A program made the position numbers and the translations under genes. Source: Lobosporangium transversale (Eukaryota; Mortierellomycota; Mortierellomycetes; Mortierellales; Mortierellaceae). From it: a stretch of 64,000 nt of DNA. Location of the stretch: positions 682,001 through 746,000 of the forward strand of contig NW_019028985.1 of assembly GCF_002105155.1 (NCBI RefSeq). Direction: 5' to 3'. Under the pieces are notes generated by a model that was not told where the DNA came from, searched no databases, and saw nothing but the letters and a program-made list of their open reading frames with translations. Positions within the stretch are counted from its first letter, which is position 1. Each line of letters begins with the position of its first letter. Shown here piece by piece: positions 11,834-25,746 of the stretch.

Positions 11834-13737
11834 CTATTCAGACTCTTCGAGTTCGCCTTCCTCCCGTTCTGCAGCTACCGAGTCTGAATGAGGCGGTTTG
11901 GCTTGTAGATGTTGTGGCTCATGTTGTCCAGATGGTTCTTGCGGTCTGACAGCCTCTTGGACAGACCGTGCCGTAGTTGCAGGCACTGCACTTGCAGCCC
12001 CAATCGACGCAGATGATGGTTGGTCAGATATAGAAACTGTAGTTACTACATGATCCTGACTGGGGTCTTTTGTTCTTAGAGTTCCAAAAGATGTTTGAGC
12101 TTTGGAATTATTATCGTCTTGTGCCGAACTAGTTTTTGGGCTTGCGCTACTAGAACTTGGTACTCCAATCTGCTCGTACGAATTTCCGGATGATTTAGTC
12201 AAAGTTGGTGCCGTTTCCTTCACTTCCACCTGAGGATGGTGCATTTCTGTAGCGTTTATCTTCTCCAGACCGTTTGCAGGCTTAATTTCTGTAGATTTGG
12301 ACTGACCCACCTTGACTGATTTCGCAGGGCGCAACTCCGACATGGGTCTCCAGAAGAGTCGACTCACCACGCAAAAGACTCCGTCTTGTTGAGTGTCCAG
12401 AGTATCCGAAGGATTACTGGGCCCTGATTTTAATTTCCGTGATCCATCTTCTTGTCCATTCCCTTTGGATTCACCACCATCAATATCCATGACCTCTGTG
12501 GTAGGTAAAAAGGTCTTACTCTGCCCCTCGGTAGTTGGCTCCACCCCCTCCATTGAGGAACTGCTGCTGTTCTGTTTTGCTCGTTGACTCGGTTGCACAA
12601 CAACACCGCGCTCCACCCATTCAAAGTCCTGCCAATCAAGATCTTCATATAACACCTCAGTCAAGTCTGCAGGATCCAGAGGGTAGGCGGTCTTACTCCA
12701 ACTGGACAGCGAGGTTCGTGGCGAAATGACAGCAAAACGATATTGATCAAAGCGTCGGGCATCCGTCCCCGCATGATGTTGCAAGGATATCTCGTAACGC
12801 TCTTCGTCGTTTTCTAGTATCATAACCTCTTTTTTGAGTCGCCAACTAGTCCATTTTCGAGACAGACCATCGTGTCGATCCATGACAAGTTCAGGAGAGT
12901 ATTTGAAGCTACAGGAGAAAAAAAAAAGTATGAGAACGATAGTCTTTCCTTTGAGTTACTACAAAAAGCTTTCTTGGCGAGAATATGAATTAATTTATAC
13001 CATGGGTCGCCCTGGTTTGTAAATTCAAATGTAGCAGTACGCATTGCCCGTTCATTTTGAAGACTTTCTGTAGTCTCATCATGAATGTTGGCTAATACCC
13101 GAAGCCGTTCTTGATTATATTCCTTCATTCGAAGTTTACTCTGACCGCGACCCCGATTTAGAGCCTCACCAGGACAGAGTTTACGAATAGACTCTATCTT
13201 AAAACTGACTCCGTCATGTCCTGTGTTCCAAGTGCGACTTTTGATGCGATGACGGATAGATCCTTGGTATTTGACGAGTTTTGGGAGAACACGTAAAGTC
13301 ACAGCAAGATCAAAACCGGGGCAGATATGTTTAATTGGTTCAGGCACAAAATTATGCTGCTGACTAGTCGGGTGCAGCAAATCCTGTTCTGTACTGTTAG
13401 CATTCAGCGGAGGTATGTAAAATCCGCTATGAATTAGCACTAAGAGGCCAAACATCCACCCCAATAAGAAAAAGGAAAGAAAAAAATCACAGGTTAGGAA
13501 TCATTGTCCATTCGTGAATCAAGCATAATGAGAAAAGCCTAGTAGCTAAAGCTACCAAAATACATACTCGCTACAACATCCGAATCATCTGTGTAGACAT
13601 CTGTGCCCCAAACTTCCCGTTTCTTTATTTTGGCATTGTTGTAGGTCAAGTATGATGATGCAACACGAACTTCAAGCATCGAATTCTCTTTCCCTTGCAT
13701 GCTTGGAAGTAATTGAGCAGGATCATATCGGAAGTAA

Positions 13738-13782
<45 letters not shown>

Positions 13783-16264
13783 GAATAAATAAATAAATAA
13801 ATAAGACCAGTTCATAACTAAATCTCTTTTTTTTTTTTTTTTTTTTTTTTTAACTGCTCTCACCTAAAAATTGCTCTGGTCGTCCTTCCATTTTCAAATT
13901 TGGATCATTCTTGACAATCAACCTCGGATGATGGTTTGCAGATCCAGCTCCTACTAGCATGGCAGACGACGGTGACGTTTGAGACAGTCCTGAGTAACTA
14001 ATATGCCCTGTGGTACCAGAATAGTGTGCAGGGCCATTTGCTCCAGAAGAATGTGTGTGCTGGTTAGGAGAAAACGATCTAGTTCGACTGCTACTTATAG
14101 AGACATGCGAGTTATCGTTCCTGTAGCCTCCAGAATGAAAATGGGGATCATGTGCATGTGCAGGCGTTACGCTTGCTATGCTTCCGAGTCCTGGTAATTT
14201 ATTATTCTGATGACCCGAACCTGTAGTAGCAGATCCACTGACTGGCTCCTGTAGAGGCCGAACACCTACTGGTGATGAAAGACGATGGCGCTGGTTTGCA
14301 TACCCTCCCATCCCTCCCGATTCTACAATCTCATCTGAAGCATAGTCTCTATTGGTGAGACCTTTAGACGTTGGATGAGGTTGTAGCGCTGAATCATAAT
14401 TACGCCCACTTGGTAAATTATCTCGTCCATATTCACTACTGCTTTGATGTATAGGTGCTACCTCCATAGAATCTTGGGCGCGTGCAGAGGCAGCAGCACT
14501 ACTTGACAAACGTGGCGAAGTTGGCGAAGACTGATGTGGAGTTAAGGGTGCTTTAGACAGCTGCGAAAGCGGTTGAGACGATGTCATAGTCTGTGAGGAA
14601 GTAGGATGCAACGGTTTTACTGGAACTGGTGATGGTGAAGAAGCCTTGGAAGCGGAATCAGATGCACCAAATGGATCAAAAATGTTTTTTGAGTTACGCC
14701 TACCATGGTCCTGTTCTTGCTCCTGAACGTCATCGTTATTGAGCAAAAGTGCGGAAACAGACATGGAACTCCGTGATGGCCTAGTAGTAGTCTGTAATGG
14801 CTGTGAAGAAGCTGGCACATCTTGTGAAGCAGAGAGTGAGCTGATAGGAGGCAAGCTATTGCCCCTAACGTCCGGATTGGACGATGCAGCTTGAGTACCT
14901 GGAGGATGAGAAGCAGAAGATAGTGTCGGTTGTTGAGTCGGACGGTTGATAGGATATGATGACTCCTTCTCTTCTGGTTCAGGTCTGGTCTCCTTTGACT
15001 CTGACAGGGGCTTTGCTTGTACAGCCATCGTGTCAGCTTCTCGCGAACTATGCCAAAGCCCATCGCTATTTTTTTCCAAAGCACCATTGACTGATTCAAT
15101 AGCACTGGCAGCTTGGGATGCCTCTATAGTAGAGCCCTCCTTAACAAATATATCGGAAATCTTTACTGATGCGCTTCTGTCAGGCTCAGACTGTTGAAGG
15201 TTGCCATTAATGTTATTGTTGCTATTATCATCATTATTAATATTCTGATGCTGTCCTGCAGTATCAGGATATGGGTGGGATTGCTCTTTCTTACTCGCAG
15301 TTCCCTCACACTCTACTGTGTCGTCCACCGCCTGATTCGTAAAGTTATGGTTCATTGGTTCACTAATTCTGGTATCTGTGTCCATTTTAGTGTCTACTGT
15401 AGTTGAAGGGGACTGAGGGTGGGTATTCGTATCATCTGCCTCCTGCACTGGAGATTGCTTTGTATTATTGATTGAGGCCTGTTCCTCATTCTCCAACGTT
15501 TCCAGCGTACTGACAAGTGGCTCTGACAGAGACCCGACTGCAAGAATAGAATCGGATAATCCTACAACGGACTCCTTGCCGATGTTTTCTAAAGTCCGAT
15601 CGGAACTTTCATCTGCAATAGCTTTGGGTTTCGAAGACATGGAGTCTTTGTCGATTTCTTTAGATGAAGGATCTACCTTGGTGGAATTAAATCCAGGAAC
15701 TGAATAATAGTAATAGGTAGTATGTAAGCAATGGTATCCATGTTAAGAAATATACGGTTGCTATTGTGTTATCATGAATAGACAAGAAACATACGTTTGT
15801 CTTCGTTCATTGTTGACGCTTTATCGACCAAAGAGGCTTCAGTCATTCCACCTTTTGGGCAAAAACAAGAAAGAAATTGTGTGATGATAAGATAATTAGA
15901 TCTTCCAAGAAAATAGATGCAAAATATCGACTGGTGGGACATACTGACCTTTAGCCTTGTCATCCTCATCCATCTTCTCAACCCAATCTGCCAGAGCCTT
16001 AGTCTCAGTAGAAGGATCAGCCAAATCTGTTGATACAGAAGAGTAATCAGTCCCAGATTTTTCGCTCTCTTTTGTGGGCTTGTACCTTTTATTAGAATCA
16101 CCAGCTGAAATCGCTTTATTCGATTCAGTCACAACGGTTTGGGGAGAATCTGCCTTGGTCATTTCAATGTCCATCGGTGCTAGGCTAGTTTCGGATGCAT
16201 GCCCTGCAGATGATTCAACCCTAGACTCAAGAGTATCTTCGTTGGGCCGCTTTTTGGTTTCCAT
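11834..16264 (-). CDS. RXT3: Rxt3-like subunit of the Rpd3L histone deacetylase complex, 1297 aa
   Basis: Rxt3 is a subunit of the large Rpd3/Sin3 deacetylase complex. Six exons (15949-16264, 15795-15851, 13864-15699, 13568-13738, 13001-13439, 11834-12908) sum to 1298 codons. The signature domain starts at about residue 737: GYFRYDPAQLLP, then WGTDVYTDDSDVVA, LIHSGFY, DLAVTLRVLPKLVKYQGS, and HDGVSFKIESI. Before it lies a region of more than 700 residues rich in Ser, Pro, Gln and Asn with no fold that I can see. The C-terminal part (RRFDQYRFAVISPR, then an acidic DLDWQDFEW) ends in a disordered Ser/Pro tail. The introns around exon 4 hold long poly-T tracts. Yeast Rxt3 is much shorter; the extra length is disordered sequence. 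Confidence 0.88.
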
Positions 16265-18072
16265 TATGGCGGTTCCTGGGTGAACAAGCTACTGAAATGT
16301 TGTTTGTACTGATAGAAACACTCTGAACAGACTGAAGGATGTTTCAATTTATTGTGGTTCTTGGATGAATCCTACAAGACTTTCGATTGAAGAATTACAA
16401 GAAGTAATCGATGTTATAATTATGCGATTGTTGGCACATCTCCACTTTGACAAATGTTTAGGAGGGATGCAATCAGAGCGTGTCGTCTGATTTTGTTGCT
16501 TTGCGTACTTTTAAGACAGCTCAAGTAATGGCAGCACGAGTTGGAATAAGACGATGAAGAGACGCAGAGGTGCAGTACAACAGTGTCGATTGCAACGAAT
16601 AAAGCAGGGTTTCATGCAGCGATGATACGCGAGGGCAAGGGGTGTTACAGTTGCTGAATGGCCTTATTTGAAGCCAGGATCACGTTTCGAATACACGCGA
16701 AAAAAAAGAAAAAAAAAAAAAAAACGGACAAACTTGATTATTATAGAAAGTGAAGCCAAGGGGGGGAACCTTAATAAAGAGAGGAGCTGAGATAGTGCAA
16801 TGACTAAGAAAGAAAGAATAAGTTTGCCTAGTTTAGATGCAGATCAAGAAAGATCTGATGATGCCTCCACCCCGTCTCGAGGACTGTGGCTCGAAATCCT
16901 TAAATTACGTCACGTTTTTTTTTTTTTTTTTTTTTTTTTTAGAGAGGGCCAGCTTGTTACTTACCACCAATGCCTACAAAATCTTGACACTAACATCTAT
17001 AGCCATGAGTCCGGGCTCGTGTCTATTGTAAAAAGAATGTATGGTAATGGTAATAAAATGGCAAGGAATATGGTCGGTACTCCCAGTATTGCGCCTGATA
17101 CTTGGTCGAAATGGCTCTTAACAGGCCTGTGAAGCGAAGACAGCCTGCTGTTTAAGGAAAGTTCGCCGAGTCCGACACCAATGTTGTCTTCCTACGAGCT
17201 CTCATTATCCTCGATAGGCTAATCAGACAAGCGCCAAAATTTCTCTGGAGGTCCTTCATGGCGTCAAAGGCGTGCCACTTCCAGGTCTTCTTACTGTCGT
17301 TATAGGACGATTCGGGTTCCGTCTCAATTTCCCTGACATGTGTCCTATAGTCTGCGACTTCCACTCGGCTGCCATGAACGAGACTGCTCTCGATGTCAGC
17401 GACCGACTGTGCCTCGTCTCCTGCATGGTAAATATATCCATTGCATTCTCCGATAAAAGGATGTCTGGACGTCAACATGAAGTCGAGGTGCGCTTATTGG
17501 GCGTTGTTTCATTAGTGACAGAGGATTGTCGTGAGGTGGTGGCCAAGGGAAAATGAGGATGTAATTTGTATCTATTTCTTGCCGTCGATTCCTAGTGTGA
17601 AACCAGTTTATGTCGATGTGACATTAATTATTATGAAGATGGTTCTCTACCCAGTTTATAATCCCATAGAATAAATGTTTGAGCATATTTAATATTTAAT
17701 ATCCACCGCCAACCCTGCGTCAGTAACGTCTCCACTTATTTATAGTTCCTTCCATAGCCTGATGAGATCTTAAAGACTTAATCAGGATATGGATCTTCAA
17801 TATCTCATGATTAATCAAGTCCTAATTTATCAATGCATGGCTTGTTTTTTAAATTTCCATTTAATGATACACGTCAGCGGTAGCCGCAAGAAAATAGAAT
17901 AGTTACTATGAAGCGGGTTGCAGGAGTTTTGGTATGAAATACAAGTTCAGAGAACGGAAAAAAAAAGGCGATAATAAAAAAAACAGTTGAAGAAATGAGA
18001 AAAACAGATAGTTATTGGCAAATGCTGATTAACCGAGTACTGTGCTTTTTTTCTGATTCTTTTCTTTGTTCT
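16265..18072. other. Intergenic region with one unrecognised minus-strand ORF
   Basis: About 1.8 kb between the RXT3 start and the H2A stop. It contains the RXT3 promoter, poly-A at about 16700-16724 and poly-T at 16915-16940. An open frame on the minus strand (17152-17478, 108 codons, starting MLTSRHPFIGE) has no family motif that I recognise and no clear splice partner. It may be a gene remnant or chance. Confidence 0.35.
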
Positions 18073-18474
18073 TTACAGCTCCTGAGAAGCAACACCACCC
18101 TTCTTGGTCTTCTTGGGCAAGAGAGAGTCATGGATGTTGGGCAAGACACCACCCTGGGCGATGGTGACGTGACCGAGCAACTTGTTCAATTCCTCATCGT
18201 TACGGATGGCGAGTTGCAAGTGACGGGGAATGATACGAGACTTCTTGTTGTCGCGAGCAGCGTTACCAGCCAGCTCCAGAATTTCAGCAGCAAGATACTC
18301 GAGGACAGCAGCCAAGTAGACGGGGGCACCAGCACCAACACGCTGAGCATAGTTACCCTTGCGGAGATGACGGTGAATACGACCAACAGGGAACTGAAGA
18401 CCGGCCTTAGAAGAGCGCGAGGTCGAGTTCTTGGGAGCAGAAGCAGACTTGCCACCAGATTTGCCGCCAGACAT
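18073..18474 (-). CDS. H2A: Histone H2A, 133 aa
   Basis: A core nucleosomal histone. The single intronless frame has the full fold: [20 protein letters not shown], the acidic-patch helix with [20 protein letters not shown], and the docking region [14 protein letters not shown]. The C-terminus ends ASQEL, the SQE motif phosphorylated by Mec1/Tel1-type kinases after DNA breaks, so this H2A also serves the H2A.X role as in other fungi. It is divergent from H2B across 656 bases. Confidence 0.98.
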   Translation of the reverse strand: MSGGKSGGKSASAPKNSTSRSSKAGLQFPVGRIHRHLRKGNYAQRVGAGAPVYLAAVLEYLAAEILELAGNAARDNKKSRIIPRHLQLAIRNDEELNKLLGHVTIAQGGVLPNIHDSLLPKKTKKGGVASQEL

Positions 18475-19130
18475 TGTGAAAAGTTGTTTTTTTTTGTTGA
18501 AACTGGTTGAAAGAGGGAGTATGAAGCCGCTGTTCTGGAGCTGAGTATACAAATATACAGAAGTGAAAGAGAAGAGTAGAAAGGGAAAAGAGACAAAAAG
18601 GAGAAAAAAGAAAAAAAAAAAGGGTACCGAGGGCTGATTCTTTCTATTTATATGAACGAATGTGAAGAGAGATCAACGCGTGAAAGAGTAATTTGAATGT
18701 GTAAGGACAAAGAATGAAATGAGAATTATAAAGACACAGATTTTTGGAAAAAAAAAAAAAAAAAAAAAAATTCGAATTCTAAAAAATGAAAAATTTTGGG
18801 ACTAAGCGCGTCTACTGGAGGTACATCCGTGCAATTAGGGGAAGGGGAGGTATTTAACTAAAGTGACTTTCTTTAACTCGCGTTGAATAACCGCGTTTTT
18901 TAAAAAAATTTGTTTTTGAGATTTCAAATTAAATACACAACAAGCTTACTGTTTAATTATGATCTTTGTACATTGTTTGTATAAAAGGACCTTGACTGCC
19001 CACATTGCTTTCTTCTGCTTTCACCTCTTTTTCTCTCTCTCTCTGATCTGCTCGTTTCTATACGTTATTGATACCTGCTATATCTCAATTCTTTCATTCT
19101 CTTTCAACTCTTACACGTATCATAAAAAAA
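18475..19130. promoter_or_regulatory. Divergent H2A/H2B promoter
   Basis: A TATA box faces H2B at 18980-18987 (TATAAAAG) and one faces H2A at 18645-18652 (TATAAATA on the minus strand). An ACGCGT box, the core of the G1/S factor MBF site, is near 18677. CTCGCGTTGAA and CCGCGTTTTT lie near 18876-18900; related sequences occur in the H3/H4 promoter. A poly-A tract sits near 18750. The role of these elements is inferred from position. Confidence 0.6.
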
Positions 19131-19541
19131 ATGGCCCCAAAGCCCGTTGCTGAGAAGAAGCCCTCCACCGGAGGCAAGGCTCCTGCCAAGACCGCTGCAT
19201 CCTCTGACAAGAAGGAACGCAAGCCCAAGTCTGAAGGTGGCAAGGGACGCAAGAAAACCCGTTCTGAAACTTACTCCTCCTACATCTATAAGGTCTTGAA
19301 GCAGGTCCACCCCGACACTGGTATCTCCAACAAGGCCATGTCCATTCTCAACTCGTTCGTCAATGATATCTTTGAGCGCATCGCCGGTGAGGCTTCCAAG
19401 CTCGCTGCTTATAACAAGCGTTCTACTATCTCTTCTCGCGAGATCCAGACCGCTGTCCGTCTTATCCTTCCTGGTGAACTCGCCAAGCACGCTGTCTCTG
19501 AGGGTACCAAGGCTGTTACCAAGTACACTTCCTCGAAGTAA
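19131..19541 (+). CDS. H2B: Histone H2B, 136 aa
   Basis: A core histone that pairs with H2A. The intronless frame has a Lys-rich N-tail ([18 protein letters not shown]), the fold from [20 protein letters not shown] through [17 protein letters not shown], and the C-terminal helix with [20 protein letters not shown]. The last Lys of AVTKYTSSK is the position ubiquitylated by Bre1 in other fungi. The start is taken at the ATG preceded by A-rich leader sequence. Confidence 0.98.
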   Translation: MAPKPVAEKKPSTGGKAPAKTAASSDKKERKPKSEGGKGRKKTRSETYSSYIYKVLKQVHPDTGISNKAMSILNSFVNDIFERIAGEASKLAAYNKRSTISSREIQTAVRLILPGELAKHAVSEGTKAVTKYTSSK

Positions 19542-19938
19542 AGAAAGGAGTTGACATGAGCAGGATAGAGTATTTCACCTACAAGCAATCGGCTTGACGA
19601 TTATTTATCCTATGACATCGTCTATCTTATTTCTGCCATTTTTCATCTTCTGTTTTATAATTACCTTGTTACCCTCCATACATACTGGAAAACTTCTCGT
19701 GTTTTAATAAGTCGTTGTCTTCCAGGGCCTTCATCAAATCACCCCATTGTACATCATAGCCTGCTTTTATGTAGAAACATTAAAACAAATTTAAAATAAT
19801 TGAAAGTTGATTGTTGCATTTGACAAAGCAAGTCCTTGATAACTTTGATAACCATCTGGAGCAGTTTTTTTTTTTTTTTTTTTTGAAATGTTTTATTACA
19901 ACCTGTCCAAAGGCAACTAAAAGATATTCAGGATATGT
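19542..19938. other. 3' region between convergent H2B and uL15 genes
   Basis: An AT-rich 397-base gap between two stop codons, with poly-T at about 19865-19884. No animal-type histone 3' stem-loop is evident, in keeping with polyadenylated fungal histone mRNAs. No gene seen. Confidence 0.5.
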
Positions 19939-21408
19939 TTAAGCAACCAACTGAACGACACCACCAACAGCCTTAATCTTCTGCTCTGCAGCGCGGGAGA
20001 CGTAGCGGGCCTTGACGATGACGGGCTGTTGAGGGAGACGACCCTTGGCAAGAACCTTGCCGTATCCGGCACGGAGAGTATCGATGACGGGGACAACCTC
20101 GGTGTTCTTTGCGGCATTCTTGCGAGTCTGCTCAGAGACGAGGCTCCAGAGGGTGTCCAAGTTGACGATAGGGCGGTGGTAGCTCTGGCGAGTCAAGTGG
20201 AAGTGGCGCATACCCACCTTTCCGAAGTAACCAGGATGGTATTTATCCATGTTAATGCGGTGGTGATGTTGACCACCAGCAAGACCACGACCTCCAGGAT
20301 GCTTACGGTGCTTGCCTGGGAAGATGAAGAAAAAAAATCATAGGGTCAACATTCAGCAATATGTTGTGTCGAGATATTGATTTCCATGAAAACAATCCTG
20401 AGTCGCAATAGATCACATATGCAAAGCCAACAAGTCCTGGGCGAATAATCGTGAGCTAACTCCATAGACAAACACCTGGTGCAGCACTAAAGACGGTTGC
20501 ACTTTGCTCACTTTGTTTCATGAAAAATCATATTCCACAAAGTCTTTGCAGCTCATGTCCGGATTTCAGTTTTACTAGATCTGTGGTGAAGAATCAGATT
20601 TTAAAGTAACATCTCTGAAGGATTGCTGAACGATCGATGATTCAAAATATGTTGATGACAGAGATTGCTTCATTACTCCCGTGAAAAAGACATTGCTTTT
20701 TTCAAGTAAAACAATCAGCATCTAAACTTTGGTTTCATGGATCCAATGAAGGTCCAACTCAGCTGTCCTCTCTAACTGTTCTGTTATCCTCGTGTCCTAT
20801 TGTGCTACAGTCCTTTGTGCTGTTGACGTTGTTGCAAAGAGGTAATGTTGATTACCGTCGGTGAGACCTCTACTTCACTGAAGCCCATCCAGGTCAAAAA
20901 AAAAGGCACTCACCAACACGACCGTGACCAGCAGAGACGTGACCTAATCATAACACAAAGAGAAAAATAATTGAATCAATATCGGAGCTAGCCTTCAAGA
21001 ACAGCGAGTTGGTATGTCAGGATCTAAGGATCAGATTCTGTACCTCTCTTTTTGCGGTTATGATGCAGACGGGTAGGCTAGAATTAACAGTTACAGGGAG
21101 GCAGCACAGTCAGCATTGGATACTGTAATTGTTGTATGCTTTTTTTTTTTTGCATTCATTCGTGGGGTGCATCGAAATCCATCCATGTAATAAATCTGAT
21201 ATTGGCGTAACGCAAACTTCATCCATAGTCTTGAAGGCGCCAGTACGATATCGAAAGCCCTATTATTCCTGAACGATGGATAGTGGATGGATGGATATGG
21301 CGATTTTTTGGCCAATAATTTGATGCGCCATCGCGTTGTACTCAAAAAGACTATGCTTCCATGTCCTGCGTTCCCATATTAATGACAGCCAGCCACGTGA
21401 CTAACCAT
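19939..21408 (-). CDS. RPL28: 60S ribosomal protein uL15 (RPL28/L27a), 147 aa
   Basis: A structural protein of the large ribosomal subunit. Four exons fit exactly: 21406-21408 (only the ATG), 21044-21077, 20914-20943 and 19939-20315, giving 148 codons. The protein reads [20 protein letters not shown], then [37 protein letters not shown] and ends GGVVQLVA. A first exon consisting of little more than the start codon is common in ribosomal protein genes. The largest intron (20316-20913) is long for this window. The promoter is shared with ERV14 (278 bases). Confidence 0.96.
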
Positions 21409-21686
21409 TTTGTAAGAGACAAAGTAAGAGAGGGAAAAAGCACTGATTGTTGAACCACAAATGTATTTCACTCTCTTTTTACAAGCCACACACGTTTCCT
21501 TATGCTTCACTGAGCTTCCAGGGACATTTTCAACGCAATCCTCGTGTCATCGTTTAACTGTCTTAACTGTCCAACTATTCTTTCCCATTCATCCTCACCA
21601 TTAGTATTCCTCATCTTTAACATTTTAGCATCTGCTCTTCATTTGTATACTGCATCTCAGTTCTCCATCCCATCAATTCTTACATC

Positions 21687-22416
21687 ATGTCTGCCGAGGC
21701 TATGGTCTTTCTCTTTGGCGTCATCGTTGGCGCATGTCTCCTATTTGTCAAAGTGTTCTTTGTAAGTCACTATGAGTAGTTGCTATTCAAGCAAAAATGA
21801 AGAAGCTTCGATAATGACCGGATCGGATGATGACTAGCAACAACCAGCCTTGACATGGATAATGGAAACACACTCTGACTGATTTCTTAAATATCTTTAA
21901 AATTCACCTCTGGTTAGGTCATTCTGATCAGTGATCTTGAGGTATGATTTTTGCTCAGTTAGACTTTATTTTGCAATCAATGAGCGCATGTTTTACGATG
22001 ATATTTAGTCTTCATGTTTCTTTTTTGAAATAACCATCTCCGTCAAACTTTAGGTCGACTATATCAACCCGATCGAGCTTTGTAATAAACTCAACCAGGT
22101 AAATATATATTATCGTTTTACGCGGCGGATGTTTCAAAGGTGATTGGTCTGATCCCATTTCCTGTATCTTACTTGACTCTATTCTTTTATCCTTCCATCT
22201 TTTCTCAAATTTAGTTTGTCTTGCCTGAAATGTTTGTTCAGGCGTTCATGACCTTTATCTTTTTGATCTCTGGACAATTCATTGCCACCGCCTGGAATTT
22301 GCCTTTGGTCGCTTATAATGCTAACAAGTTAATATACGCCAATTCATTTTGCTATTTTAATTATTTGAATGTTTACAAAAACATAAGATGACGATCAATA
22401 CGCTGACTATTTTTAT

Positions 22417-22452
<36 letters not shown>

Positions 22453-22724
22453 CGCTATACGTGGCAACAGAATTATGAACAATAAGCATATGTTTGATGC
22501 CACAGAGATTTTCCGCACTTTGGGCCAACATAAAAAGGAGTGCTTCATTAAGTTGGGCTTTTACTTGCTAAGCTTCTTCTACTACCTCTACCGGTGAGTA
22601 TTGAAAAAGGAATCAACTCTAGATTCAGGAAAGAATGATATCACTATTGAGCTGACAAATTGACACACATGCGCAATTTTTTGCATTTGATAGCATGATC
22701 CTCGCATTGGTTAACGATTCCTAA
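21687..22724 (+). CDS. ERV14: Cornichon / ER-vesicle protein Erv14, 136 aa
   Basis: A COPII cargo receptor that selects membrane proteins for ER export. Six exons (21687-21761, 21918-21941, 22054-22098, 22215-22327, 22471-22593, 22694-22724) sum to 137 codons. Family hallmarks are the first helix [18 protein letters not shown], the cytoplasmic motif [18 protein letters not shown], helix 2 with [18 protein letters not shown], then [20 protein letters not shown] and [16 protein letters not shown] long poly-A tract lies in the fourth intron. The length is typical of the family. Confidence 0.96.
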
Positions 22725-22926
22725 GCCATATTGCAGCATCAACCGTAGCAGTATAGCAACGATAGTAGCAGAGTCGATGTCATTATAGCATGAGCAGTGA
22801 TCCAGTCAAAGGACGATAGAAAGCGATCATGGTGTGTAACATGATAATAAACAAGAAGCAAAAAACGAAAAAAAAAAAAAAAAAAAAAAAGTTCGCCTTC
22901 ACATTGCATTGAGTTGATTTATTTGG

Positions 22927-23530
22927 CTATTTGAGCAGCTTTGCACGCAACCAATTGTCAGTCAGCACCTCCGCGTCCTGCAGATCAATGACTTTACCGA
23001 GGCCAACCGTGTTTTGGAAGTGCGTCTTGGCGCTAGCGTAAAGCATGTTGAGTTCAGGTCGAACACCAGTAGGAGCATAATAAAGGAATACCAAAGGGAA
23101 TGACCGTCGTCCATCATCATGTTTCAACTATATATTTGGACACATGACAATTTTAGAATACTGCTGCTACTGTCTCAGAGGAACGTGGTTCGGATACATC
23201 ATCGCCTTACCTCATAGCTCAGGACAACATAACGTGGTGTATTTTCTGGGAGTTGTTCCGCAAGTTCCTCCATATTTACTGATTCTAGATCATCATCCTC
23301 TTCAATGAGCAATTTGTTTTTGTCAATTTTGCCTATAATGAGTATTAAGTAAGTAATGATTAACAAAAAAAAAGAGAGAGGTGGTGGACTCGACATATGA
23401 AAAGACAGTGTTCGAAGAAGCTTTTGCAGTGCATACAAATGAGAGCAGCATTTCCTTGAGATCTGTTTGCGAAACGAAAGGCTTCGATCTTTTGTACGAG
23501 ACTTGGGTCAATATCGCAGGTGCTGGACAT
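22927..23530 (-). CDS. Glia maturation factor-like ADF-H protein, 138 aa
   Basis: GMF proteins bind the Arp2/3 complex, debranch actin and block new nucleation; fungal members include Aim7 and Gmf1. Three exons (23437-23530, 23211-23332, 22927-23127) give 139 codons. The protein starts MSSTCDIDPSLVQKIEAFRF and continues through NAALICKIDKNKLLI, LAEQLPENTPRYVVLSYE and KHDDGRRSFPLVFLYYAP, the ADF-H core with the GMF-type HDDGR strand. It ends LTDNWLRAKLLK. An ACGCGT box lies about 100 bases upstream of the start. It is convergent with ERV14. Confidence 0.92.
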
Positions 23531-23928
23531 GGTCGAATGACGAATGGTGAAATAGTCTGTTTGTCAAAGAATGTTAAAAAATAAAATAAAATAAAATGAA
23601 GGTGAACCAAAAGACGTGACGCTTTGACATGTCACGCGTAAAAAAGATCGATATCTTTGGCATCGTACAAGGTAGCAGCGACTTTAAACAAAGTATAGAA
23701 ACATTCAAACATTAAAGTGATCATTGAAATGGGTTGTATAGTAGCTTTTATTTTCCTGTGTCGTTTCTTTTTTTTTTTGTTTAGCAAGGTGCACTGCTAC
23801 TTTACAAGTAATGATTCACCCAAAATAAAAAAACATAATCAGACGACACTAAGCAGAGCTGCAAGTTGGAATTAATGTTACAAAGAGGATGGGATTATAA
23901 TGACAAGAGAAGAGGAAAAAAGGACACT
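23531..23928. other. GMF promoter and H3 3' region
   Basis: A 398-base AT-rich gap between the H3 stop and the GMF start, both on the minus strand. It contains ACGCGT at about 23634 and a short poly-T. No gene seen. Confidence 0.45.
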
Positions 23929-25264
<1,336 letters not shown>

Positions 25265-25746
25265 ATATCAAGTCACTTGTCTTGTCTCCTTTTTCTTTTA
25301 TCTGTTATTTGTATAGAACCAAAACATCTCCTACCCCTCCAACCTTTATTGTTTAATCCTCTGGGATCACAGCAGGTCGATGTCTTTTAGTCTGCCAACT
25401 GTAACCTGGCTCTTGTAAAATAAAGCAAATCCTTTTGCAAAAAGCAAACACTTTCGATTTTATATGTATACATATATATATACCATATGCTACATGTATA
25501 TATATATATGTGTGTGTATATACCATGCTTTGTTATCTTGACTCCACTTTGTTCCGTTAGCAGACGAGATGAGTCCATTTTGGGTTCCGATTAAACTCGT
25601 CAACTGCTGACTAACTCTTTTTTTTTTCTTTTTTTGTATTTCCAAGATCCACTTTTCCTTTCCCCACACCTTAAATATTCTCTCTCCTCGCACTCAAGAT
25701 CATTACTCTTCCCTCGCATACTCACATCCATCATTAAATAACAACA
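25265..25746. other. H4 3' region and GRX3 promoter
   Basis: 482 bases between two plus-strand genes. It contains alternating TA/TG microsatellite DNA at about 25460-25525 and a pyrimidine-rich leader ending at the GRX3 start. No gene seen. Confidence 0.5.

Noticed and set aside
17152-17478. 108-codon minus-strand frame as a gene
   Set aside because: No family motif, no clear promoter or splice partner; mentioned only within the intergenic entry.
20316-20913. Possible intronic snoRNA in the long uL15 intron
   Set aside because: Ribosomal protein introns often host C/D snoRNAs, but I could not find a convincing C box and D box pair at proper spacing on the transcribed strand.
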